The notes under the pieces: model-generated
Told to the model about the DNA's origin: nothing
Seen by the model: the letters and a program-made list of their open reading frames with translations, nothing else
Database searches by the model: none
Program-made: the position numbers and the translations under genes
Shown: in pieces, positions 15,703 to 23,636 of the stretch
Layout of the letters: the number at the start of each line of letters is the position of its first letter
Position numbering within the stretch: the stretch's first letter is position 1
Assembly (NCBI GenBank): GCA_016782865.1
Contig: JADHXR010000052.1
Span: 1-44,521 of the forward strand
Reading direction: 5' to 3'
DNA length: 44,521 nt
Source of the DNA: Phycisphaerae bacterium
GTDB taxonomy: Bacteria > Planctomycetota > Phycisphaerae > Sedimentisphaerales > Anaerobacaceae

Positions 15703-18514
15703 CCTTAACGCTTACTCGTACAGGCTTAGTACGTTCTTTTTCGTTGTCAAACACTACGGCGTAGTAATGTTCTCCGGAGGGAAGAGCTGAACGGTCAATA
15801 AAGCAGCCAAGTTCTGTACGGGCGATTTTTGTTTCGGCGCTAAGCTTGAAGTCAGGTTCGCTGCTTCGGTAAATCTCGGCGAAGAGTCCCCAGGTGTGCG
15901 TTGTCAGCCCCCAGCGGATAGCCACCTCTCCTTCAGGTATTTGTTCTGCCGTAATTTCCGGAAGGTCTTTGGGAAGACGAACTGGGTAAATGTTGCGATG
16001 CCGTCCTGCAATCGCAAAGACTTCGCCGCGCGGCATGTCAAGACGCGGGTTCGCCAGGACCAGGTCTCTGCCTTTGCTGATGATGTCGAGCATCTTCTGA
16101 TAGTGCTTGTTTTTTGTGTTTTCAAAGGAGATAACCGGTTTGCCGCTGTTTTCGCCTTTATCCCATTCTCGCCATACCTGTTTGGGAAAACTGTCGAGCG
16201 GTTTAACGGTATGTTCATACTGTCCGGTACTGAATATGCGGAGCCGCCTGAACGAATCAACCTTTGCATCACGACAAAGCGCCTCGCCGTAACCGTCTTC
16301 GCCCTTGGCCAGCGGCGCGCGGAGAATACGGCTCAGTTTTGGATTTTGCAGATTGAACCAGTCAGGTTCGAATCGTCCATCTCCACCTTGGGTGTTGTGG
16401 CATTTGACACAGCCTGCCTCTGTCATCTCGGCGATAAGCTGAGTCTTGGTATCCTGCGACTCCGCAAGCTGGAAGGCCCTGGGCGTGTAGTTCCACGTGC
16501 CGTGATAGGCGCCGTTTCCGTCGATCCAGGCGAGTATGAGGTCTCTTTCCGAGCGTGTCATGGCAAAACGGTCTTTATGTCCGAGATCTCCCTCAACAAG
16601 GACCTTGGCCAGCGGTGCGGCTGGTGATCCGATCGCATAAGCCGGGAATATCGGTGCTGAGTAGTAGGCGGTCCCGTTCATCGAGCAGACGCCGGCGATC
16701 AACGTGGCTTTGTACTGGAGTTCACGCCTGGACACGAGGTTTTCGTAGCTGTTGTTGAAGTACTCGGTCCAGCCGCCGGTTAGATCGAGCCCCCCAGCGA
16801 ATCCCTCTTTTCCGCCATGACACTTTACGCAGTGTTTGTCCAGGATGGGCTGAACCATGGTCGGGTAGTCTATAACGCCGGAGCCCCAGGATTCATCCTT
16901 TACTTGTTGCGGTGCTTTGGTTTGGGCAATCGCCATTTTTTCGACTTGAAAAGTCCCCTTCTTATTCTCGTGACAGCCGATACAGCCGCGTGTGATGCCT
17001 GGTGCTGCCTGGATGAACGTCCGCATGCTCCGTACGCAGCGTCCTTGGGCGTCAAGTGCCTGGAGGAAAATCATTTTTCCCGCAGGTACCTCGAAGTAAG
17101 CACTGCCATCTTTTTCAACGGATACTTCGCCGAGGTAATTCTTGCCGGTCCATGCCAGCGCCGCTGAAATTGTGAACGTTTGGTTGAAAGGCCCACTGCC
17201 GGGCGTTGGGCTGACCCGTGATGTTTCCTCAACCACACGGAGTTTCTTGATGGAACCGCGCGGAACGTTGGGCATCCCCTGATACACATCCTGCAGCAGG
17301 AAAAAGCCGTAGTCCTTGCTGCGGTCACCCTGCGAAGGGCGAACTGCCGCAAGCTGCTGCGGCCTGACCGGAATTGGAGAATGACAGTCAATATTGGGAT
17401 CGCTGAAAAGAAGCTCACGTGTGAGGGAGTCATCCTCATGACGTTTTATCAGAAAGAGTGCGTTCTTTTTACCGTTACGGTCGCTGAAAAGCATGAGGTC
17501 TTTGGTGATGGGAAAGGGTTCGCAGGCTTCGCCTGTGTCTCGCAGGGGATGGTCTGGATCGGAGAAATTAAACACGGCCTTGGGGTCGTTCTTTCCTATG
17601 CGCGTGTCGATCAGCGCAATGGTACCGCGCGGGGTGCTGTTGTGTTTGGAAAAGGTGCTGACCACGTAATACGGGTCGGAAAAGACCTGGCGTGAGTCGA
17701 GAACCGCTTCCGGGAAAACCATGTTGTTGGCATAGAGTCCCGTTTCCATTGTTCCGCTCGGATAAACTGTCCAGAGGCTCTGGATCGTCAGCGCAGTCTT
17801 GTCAACGTACTCCCATCTTCCGTAGAGAATACGGCCATCAATCATAATGCTTGGATCAAATTCTGTTTCGCTATTTACTGAAATGGGATGGATGTTGCTG
17901 CCGTCAGGATCCATCACGTGCAGAATTGCCACGCCCGTATTGTTGCACGGAACAAGACCGTTGTGCCGCATTGTAGTGAAAACTATCTTTCCGTTGGGTA
18001 GGTAGGCGGGGGTGAGGTCTTGTGCAGCACCGAGTGAACCATGCCGGCCGTGGTAGATTGACTTTATCTTGCCATCATCTTCACAAGGCAGGTAATCTGC
18101 TCGCGGATTGGTAATCTGTCTCAGTCCTGTCCCGTCAATCGCTATCTCGTAGATGCATGAACTGCCCTCCGGTTCGCCTTTAAAGCAAAAGAGTACTTTC
18201 TTCGCGTCAAAGGAGAGGTCCGGATCGAAGTACATCCCCTTACCGAGTGAATTTTTGCTGTTCTCATCAATGACGACTTGCAGGCGGTGTTCTTCCAGCG
18301 GGTCAGAGGGATTTTTCAGAATGTAAATGCCGCCGTCAGGATGCCACTGGTAACACGTGTCGTAAATGTGGATCCCCTGGTAGTTGCCGCGCTTCGTAAA
18401 AAGAATGGGAAAATCCAGCTCTGAGCGGAGGGATTCTTCTTTCGCCGAGGTACTGCTTGTCAGGACGGCAATTGCCATTAAAACTGCTGCAAAAGAAATT
18501 ATCCCCTTTGACAC
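15686..18514 (-). CDS. HzsA-like exported multiheme c-type cytochrome protein
   Basis: 942 residues with a signal peptide (ISFAAVLMAIAVLTSS). The N-terminal 450 residues look like a beta-propeller (WD40/TolB-like repeats such as 'PDLSFDAKKVLF' and 'TPAYLPNGKIVFTTMRHNG'). A beta-rich middle domain follows, then three CxxCH heme-binding motifs at C511-C514-H515, C562-C565-H566 and C702-C705-H706. This layout matches the hydrazine-synthase alpha-subunit-like family that is widespread in non-anammox Planctomycetes. No hzsB/hzsC-like gene is nearby, so hydrazine synthesis is not implied; a periplasmic redox or electron-transfer role is the safe reading. The start is a GTG at 18514; an ATG at 18478 would shorten the signal peptide. 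The C-terminus (VYPSG) is encoded by repeat copy B. Confidence 0.85.
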   Translation of the reverse strand: MSKGIISFAAVLMAIAVLTSSTSAKEESLRSELDFPILFTKRGNYQGIHIYDTCYQWHPDGGIYILKNPSDPLEEHRLQVVIDENSKNSLGKGMYFDPDLSFDAKKVLFCFKGEPEGSSCIYEIAIDGTGLRQITNPRADYLPCEDDGKIKSIYHGRHGSLGAAQDLTPAYLPNGKIVFTTMRHNGLVPCNNTGVAILHVMDPDGSNIHPISVNSETEFDPSIMIDGRILYGRWEYVDKTALTIQSLWTVYPSGTMETGLYANNMVFPEAVLDSRQVFSDPYYVVSTFSKHNSTPRGTIALIDTRIGKNDPKAVFNFSDPDHPLRDTGEACEPFPITKDLMLFSDRNGKKNALFLIKRHEDDSLTRELLFSDPNIDCHSPIPVRPQQLAAVRPSQGDRSKDYGFFLLQDVYQGMPNVPRGSIKKLRVVEETSRVSPTPGSGPFNQTFTISAALAWTGKNYLGEVSVEKDGSAYFEVPAGKMIFLQALDAQGRCVRSMRTFIQAAPGITRGCIGCHENKKGTFQVEKMAIAQTKAPQQVKDESWGSGVIDYPTMVQPILDKHCVKCHGGKEGFAGGLDLTGGWTEYFNNSYENLVSRRELQYKATLIAGVCSMNGTAYYSAPIFPAYAIGSPAAPLAKVLVEGDLGHKDRFAMTRSERDLILAWIDGNGAYHGTWNYTPRAFQLAESQDTKTQLIAEMTEAGCVKCHNTQGGDGRFEPDWFNLQNPKLSRILRAPLAKGEDGYGEALCRDAKVDSFRRLRIFSTGQYEHTVKPLDSFPKQVWREWDKGENSGKPVISFENTKNKHYQKMLDIISKGRDLVLANPRLDMPRGEVFAIAGRHRNIYPVRLPKDLPEITAEQIPEGEVAIRWGLTTHTWGLFAEIYRSSEPDFKLSAETKIARTELGCFIDRSALPSGEHYYAVVFDNEKERTKPVRVSVKVYPSG

Positions 18515-18845
18515 GTTAACAGCTGAAATTGATTGTTTTAGTGTATTAATCTCAAACCTTTCTTTCGAACAATCGATGTATAATTCTACTTTAGCACGTT
18601 GGAGCGCTCATAACAAGGTAGATTTTGGGCAACTTGAATCCCGGTTCAGTAGCATTAGGTGTCAGCCCTGAATGGCGTTGTGAGAGATTGAGAGCCAGTT
18701 TTCTATCGCAAGAAACTCGCCTATACCTGTCGTTGCAACTCAGTGAAGATGTTGTTATCATTGCCGGTTTGGAAGGCAGGTCTGTATGGTCAAACACATA
18801 GCTTTGCTTTCAGAACGACAACGAGACTCGGCTCAAGGAGAGACA
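18515..18845. other. Divergent intergenic region between HzsA-like gene and first propeller gene
   Basis: About 330 bp that must hold the promoters of both divergent genes. A TATAAT-like sequence occurs at about 18581 but I could not pair it with a convincing -35. No repeat or small gene was seen. Confidence 0.4.
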
Positions 18846-21800
18846 ATGAACAGACACAAGTATTTCATAATCGGCACTCTTACTCTCTTATGCACGTCAA
18901 CGGCACAGTCACAATCGCGTTCACCGGCGGAAGTCCTCCAGAAGACCGGTATCCAGGGCGGCCTGATCGTACACGTGGGGTGCGGCGACGGTAAGCTTAC
19001 AGCCAGCTTGAGAGTCAATGATCGCTATATTGTCCAAGGTCTCGATACAAACGCCGCGAATGTGAGAAAGGCTCGACAACATATCAGATCGCTCGGCATC
19101 TACGGCGAAGTGACGGCGGACACCTTCGACGGCAAACATTTGCCCTATGCGGAGAACCTGATCAATCTTCTGATCGTCGAGGATTCTGCGGACCTGACTG
19201 CCGACGAGATAAGGAGAGTCATGGCGCCGCGCGGCGAGGTCCTCATGAACAAAGACGGCCGGTGGCGCAAACGGACGAAGCCCTGGCCTGACGAGATAGA
19301 CGAATGGACGCACTTCCTTCACGGCCCCGATAACAACGCCGTCGCCGAAGATACCCGCGTCCTGCCGCCGCGCCACACGCAGTGGGTCGCCGGTCCTCGC
19401 TGGGGGCGAAGCCACGATCATATGTCAGGCCTCAGCGCAGCGGTTTCGAGTGCCGGGCGGCTTTTCTATATCATCGACGAAGGCTCTGTCGCCTCGGTTA
19501 AGGCGCCGTCCAGATGGATGCTCGTTGCCCGCGATGCGTTTAATGGCGTGCTGCTCTGGAAGAAGGAAATATCACCGTGGGAGAACCACCTGCGGCCCTT
19601 CCGAAGCGGGCCGGCGGAACTGCCCAGGCGTCTCGTGGCTGTGGGAGAGAGAGTATATGTCACGCTCGGCTACGGCAAACCGGTGACGGCTCTGGATGCG
19701 GCCACAGGCGAGGTGTTGCGCACCTATGAAGGAACTGAGAACACCCACGAGATCGTGGTTGACGATGGACATCTCTACCTTGTGATCAGCGCCCCCCTCC
19801 AAGAGGATAGCCCCACAACCGGCAAGATACTCCGGAGCTTCCCCGTCTGGCGCGGGTCGTATCTGGAGTACACCACGCAGTATATGCCCAGGCATGTTCG
19901 GGTAGTCAATGCCGAATCAGGCGAACTCGTCTGGAAGAAGGACGACAGTGAAGTCACGAATATCCTGCCGCTGACGCTGATCGTAAGTGACGGGCAGGTA
20001 TTCTTCCAGAACGAAAGGCACCTTATTGCTCTCAAGGCTCAAACGGGCGACGTTCATTGGCGCGCCGAAAGACCCGCTATTCGTCACCGCTACGCCTGGC
20101 TAGTACCCACGCTGGTCGTCAAGGATGGAGTCGTGCTCAGTGCCGACCGCTCGCCCGATCTTCCAGTCGATACGGGGAACCCGGACATGACACAGGTAGA
20201 ATGGCAGGTCTCGGCGAACCACATCCTGGAGGGCGGAGACATCATGGCGTTTTCCGCAGAGACGGGAAAGAAACTCTGGACCGCGCCGACTCACGAGGGT
20301 TTCAACTCACCGGCCGATGTCTTTGTCATCGACGGCAAGGTCTTCAGCGGCATACTCGCCTGGGGAAAGCACCCCGGCATCACCGAGGTATACGACCTGC
20401 ACACAGGCGAGGTCGTCGCCACGCGATCACCCGACCAGGAGAAGTACACGCTCGGCTTCGGGCATACCCGCTGCTACCGGCACAAGGCCACATCGAACTA
20501 CGTGATTCACGGGCGGGCAGGTGTGGAGTTTCTCGAAGTGAACTCCGACCGCGTCATCGCCGATCACTGGGTTCGCGGGGCGTGTCAGTACGGCATACTT
20601 CCCTGCAACGGCCTGGTATACGCACCGACGCATCCCTGCGCGTGCTACATCACAGCCAAGCTCAGCGGGTTCAATGCGCTGGCCGGCGGCGAGCGAGAAA
20701 TGCCAAAGACCGGACCGAAGACGCCGAACATCCTGGAGAAAGGCCCCGCCTACGGACAAATCGAAAATCGCGAACCTGTCCCTTCGACAGGCTCAGGGCA
20801 GGCTCTGAGCGCAGCCGAAGGATCGAAAACCGAAAATCCCTCGCAATGGCCAACGCTGCGAGGTGACAACGCCCGCAGCGGCGCCGCGGGCTTCTCGATG
20901 TCACCAAGGCTGCGTCCCAGGTGGGAAAAGGCGCTGCCGGGCCCCTTGACCGCTGTGGTCTGTGCGGGGGGCAAACTCTACGTGGCGCAGCGAGAGTCGC
21001 ACACGGTGCACGCCCTGAAGGCGGACGACGGATCGCCAGTCTGGTCCTATACGGTCGCCGGCCGTGTGGATTCGCCCCCCACCGTTCACGCCGGGCTGGT
21101 GTACTTCGGCTCGGCCGATGGATGGATGTATTGCCTGCGTGCCGAAGATGGCGTACTGGCCTGGCGCTTCTGCGTCGCGCCGGAATCGCGACAGGTCGTC
21201 TCTTATGGCCAGCTCGAATCTGCCTGGCCGGTACCCGGCAACGTGCTGGTATGCAAGCAGAAAGGTCGCACTAATCCCGTGGCGTACGCTGCGGCAGGAA
21301 GATCGTCTTACGTCGACGGCGGCGTATACCTCTGCGCCGTTGACGCCGTGACGGGTGAGTTGATCGCCAGGCGGCGGATTTCCCATCTCGATCCTGAAAC
21401 CGGACTGGAGCCTCAGGAGACAATTCGCGGCGTAACGATGCCCGGTGCCATCCCCGATGTGCTGGCCAGCGACGGGTCCAGCGTCTTTATGAGACATCAG
21501 CGATTCGACCTCAACGGCGAACCGCTCGAACAGAACGTGGACCATCTGTTCTGCTCGGCCGGTTACGTCGACGATACGTGGTGGCATCGCACCTATCTGC
21601 AGATCGGACGCGAGATGAGCGGCGGATACGGGGGATGGGGAACCGCGGGCCGCCAGCGTATCTCCGGCAAGGCTGTCGTCAGGAATGAGAATCGTGCGTT
21701 CGGATTCGGCAGGAAGGACTATACGATCACAGGCAGTCACCTCGGATTACAGTCGGAGTTCCACCTGTTTGGTGCCGAGACAGAGTTGATCAGGCAAAAG

Positions 21801-22121
21801 CAGAAGAAGAATGCGAAGAGACGCCCTGCCCCAACGCAAGTTAAGTACATCTGGTCTAAGAATATCCCGTTCTACCCCCGCGCGATGCTCCTTGCGGGCG
21901 AGATACTCTTTATCGCCGGGCCGCAAGACGTCCTCGACTTCGATGCGAAAGATCCCGCCGGCAAAGTGTCATTTTGGGCCGTCTCGACGGAAGATGGCTC
22001 GAAGAAAGCCCAATACACTCTCAGGGCGTCGCCCGTATACGACAGCTTCGCCGCCTCCGAGGGCAGGCTATATTTCACGACCGTTGACGGCAGGGTCATG
22101 TGTTATCAGCCGGCGAGTTGA
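18846..22121 (+). CDS. Exported methyltransferase-fold / PQQ-like propeller protein, paralog 1
   Basis: 1,091 residues from the ATG at 18846, chosen over 18786 because AAGGAG lies 5 nt upstream and the frame then opens with a signal peptide (FIIGTLTLLCTSTAQSQ). Residues about 28-160 form a class I SAM-methyltransferase fold: motif I VHVGCGDG (42-49), an acidic strand end 'GLDTN' and 'LPYAENLINLLIVE'. A propeller of PQQ-like blades follows (about 180-600; RDAFNGVLLWKK, DAATGEVLRTYEG). A signature region has C543 (HTRCYRHKAT), C580 (RGACQYG) and C598-x-C600 (HPCACY). After a linker holding an in-frame palindromic repeat, a second propeller half runs from SQWPTLRGDNARSG to the end (ADGWMYCLR). 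Function is unknown; export plus an intact SAM site is unusual. Confidence 0.85.
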   Translation: MNRHKYFIIGTLTLLCTSTAQSQSRSPAEVLQKTGIQGGLIVHVGCGDGKLTASLRVNDRYIVQGLDTNAANVRKARQHIRSLGIYGEVTADTFDGKHLPYAENLINLLIVEDSADLTADEIRRVMAPRGEVLMNKDGRWRKRTKPWPDEIDEWTHFLHGPDNNAVAEDTRVLPPRHTQWVAGPRWGRSHDHMSGLSAAVSSAGRLFYIIDEGSVASVKAPSRWMLVARDAFNGVLLWKKEISPWENHLRPFRSGPAELPRRLVAVGERVYVTLGYGKPVTALDAATGEVLRTYEGTENTHEIVVDDGHLYLVISAPLQEDSPTTGKILRSFPVWRGSYLEYTTQYMPRHVRVVNAESGELVWKKDDSEVTNILPLTLIVSDGQVFFQNERHLIALKAQTGDVHWRAERPAIRHRYAWLVPTLVVKDGVVLSADRSPDLPVDTGNPDMTQVEWQVSANHILEGGDIMAFSAETGKKLWTAPTHEGFNSPADVFVIDGKVFSGILAWGKHPGITEVYDLHTGEVVATRSPDQEKYTLGFGHTRCYRHKATSNYVIHGRAGVEFLEVNSDRVIADHWVRGACQYGILPCNGLVYAPTHPCACYITAKLSGFNALAGGEREMPKTGPKTPNILEKGPAYGQIENREPVPSTGSGQALSAAEGSKTENPSQWPTLRGDNARSGAAGFSMSPRLRPRWEKALPGPLTAVVCAGGKLYVAQRESHTVHALKADDGSPVWSYTVAGRVDSPPTVHAGLVYFGSADGWMYCLRAEDGVLAWRFCVAPESRQVVSYGQLESAWPVPGNVLVCKQKGRTNPVAYAAAGRSSYVDGGVYLCAVDAVTGELIARRRISHLDPETGLEPQETIRGVTMPGAIPDVLASDGSSVFMRHQRFDLNGEPLEQNVDHLFCSAGYVDDTWWHRTYLQIGREMSGGYGGWGTAGRQRISGKAVVRNENRAFGFGRKDYTITGSHLGLQSEFHLFGAETELIRQKQKKNAKRRPAPTQVKYIWSKNIPFYPRAMLLAGEILFIAGPQDVLDFDAKDPAGKVSFWAVSTEDGSKKAQYTLRASPVYDSFAASEGRLYFTTVDGRVMCYQPAS
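20775..20827 (+). repeat. 53-bp palindromic repeat inside propeller paralog 1 (in frame)
   Basis: Contains CCTTCGACAGGCTCAGGGCA and a CAGGCTCTGAGC arm, a REP-like type common between genes in many bacteria. It is identical over 53/53 positions to 25401-25453 in paralog 2. Here it is translated as PVPSTGSGQALSAAEGSK with no stop codon. It sits in the linker between the two propeller halves, flanked by aaatcgaaaatc-type simple sequence. Confidence 0.9.
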
Positions 22122-22125
22122 CAGC

Positions 22126-22146
22126 ATGGGCAAACGAGTTGCCCAT
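22126..22146 (+). repeat. REP-like hairpin just after propeller paralog 1
   Basis: ATGGGCAA and TTGCCCAT form an 8-bp stem with a 5-nt loop, starting 5 nt after the stop codon. The same arms occur at 28515-28610 and, in altered form, at 28639-28659. It may act as a transcript-end stabiliser; there is no U-tract. Confidence 0.6.
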
Positions 22147-22219
22147 CCTGCATGACGTCACCGAAAAGGCCTGCACGTGATTTGCCGCGGAACTTTTCTG
22201 TTGTGTGAATCGGCAGCAA

Positions 22220-23413
22220 CTATCTCTCATTGCCCCACAACTGCCCTTCGCTGTCACGGCTCTTTCGCCATTCATGCCGCCACCGGTGAATATCTGCCGG
22301 TTGGATGAACCGCTTCGGGCTTCTTGACGCCTTGTCCGGGATGGGGGGGAGTTTCGCTCCGGGCGCGGCTTGATACCAGTACGCCACGCTCGCCAGATCG
22401 AGGGTCAGGCAGTTGTTATGACCGTGTTCGATAGTGAACTTCAGTGACTTCTCGAAATAGAGCGGATCACTTATGTGGAACCGGTACACATGGGTCCGGC
22501 CCAGCCAGCCGAGATCGTCGTTGACTCGCGCGTATCCGAAGTACGGATGGTTGTATAGAACCTGGGGGCACCATGAAGTGTTGAAGTAGTCCTCGGTTCC
22601 GGTGCCGTGGAGGGTGGGTTTATCGTCGCCGTCGATGAATATCATATCGTCGCCCTCGCCGTACCACATGGGGCCCGGAGAGTGCACGTAGTAGTTGACG
22701 CCCACGAAGTGGCCCTTGCCCTTGATGTCGGCGATAAGGTAGTTGCGGTCGCCCTTGGGATTTTGGCCCTGGCGCCCGAGGGTGCCCCATTCGTTTTCCC
22801 CGTCCGGCAAGGCCTCGGTCAGTTCGTGGTTGTACCATGCGCAGAATCGGCCCGTATCCTCGGGCAGCTCTTTCATCTCGACGTAGTCGACATAGTAGTA
22901 GAAGGCCCTGATGAGAGCGCCCGTTTGGTTCTCGATCTCGATCTTAGCGCCTTTGGCAAAAGGCATCACGAAGTACGAGACAAGCGCCCGGCCTTCTTTC
23001 GGCCCGACAGCCAACGGCAGGCAGGAGAAGGGATAGCTCTCGTTCCACCCCTGCCCGAAGAAAGGCCCGATTGGTGATTCCACCGAAGGGAATGAATTGC
23101 CGTCCCAGTACATGCGCAGGATGATGTCGTTTCGGTTGAGCTGCTCCGGAGGAGGCGCAATTGTGATCCAGATGTGATTTATCATGCCCGCCCCTTTGAC
23201 GTTGAACAGCTCTCTGACTTCGCCCGGCTTTATGTTCTCGAATCGGTCGTTGTTGCCGCCCGTTCGATCGTAGCTGCTGATACGTTTGGTCGTCAAGCCG
23301 CTCCGGATGCGGGCAAGGCCGGCCAGGTCACCATGGTCCTGGGCCCCCGCCGGTATGACAAAGCCGACAGTCAACAGCAAGCTCAACAACAAGATTAGAT
23401 AACGTCGTTCCAT
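22220..23413 (-). CDS. GH172 / DUF2961 family glycoside hydrolase
   Basis: 397 residues with a clear signal peptide (LILLLSLLLTVGFVIPAGA). The body shows DUF2961/GH172 hallmarks: an early 'GMINHIWITI' strand, 'FPSVESPIGPFFGQGW', and the conserved GTGTEDYF block with Glu274, one of the likely catalytic acids. Characterised GH172 enzymes act on D-fructofuranose- or D-arabinofuranose-containing glycans; which sugar is cleaved here cannot be told. The gene is on the minus strand between two plus-strand propeller paralogs, with AAAGGAGATGAG before the ATG. With the sulfatases and oxidoreductases it supports a polysaccharide-degradation role for the locus. Length is normal for a single-domain member. 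Confidence 0.9.
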   Translation of the reverse strand: MERRYLILLLSLLLTVGFVIPAGAQDHGDLAGLARIRSGLTTKRISSYDRTGGNNDRFENIKPGEVRELFNVKGAGMINHIWITIAPPPEQLNRNDIILRMYWDGNSFPSVESPIGPFFGQGWNESYPFSCLPLAVGPKEGRALVSYFVMPFAKGAKIEIENQTGALIRAFYYYVDYVEMKELPEDTGRFCAWYNHELTEALPDGENEWGTLGRQGQNPKGDRNYLIADIKGKGHFVGVNYYVHSPGPMWYGEGDDMIFIDGDDKPTLHGTGTEDYFNTSWCPQVLYNHPYFGYARVNDDLGWLGRTHVYRFHISDPLYFEKSLKFTIEHGHNNCLTLDLASVAYWYQAAPGAKLPPIPDKASRSPKRFIQPADIHRWRHEWRKSRDSEGQLWGNER

Positions 23414-23636
23414 TTTCTCATCTCCTTTCAGTCAGATGTTCTTCTGCAAAAAGAAATACGTAGATTCTGTGAGACCATGTTCCGACATGAAAGCAGGTTC
23501 GTCAAGACAATATTGAGTCACTCCCGCTCGGTTGTCGACAAGTAAGTGCCATAATGGTAGAATTGCCCCTGCGGCAACCGGATTCAGCCTCGGTTCGCGG
23601 CGAATACGAAATACTGGCTCGTTGTTTAGGAGATTC

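Noticed and set aside
15686..18514. Evidence for anammox (hydrazine synthase)
   Set aside because: HzsA-like proteins are common in non-anammox Planctomycetes, and no hzsB/hzsC or hydrazine dehydrogenase genes are present.
20901..21740. 279-codon minus-strand open frame
   Set aside because: Shadow of propeller paralog 1; a high-GC third position keeps the opposite strand open.
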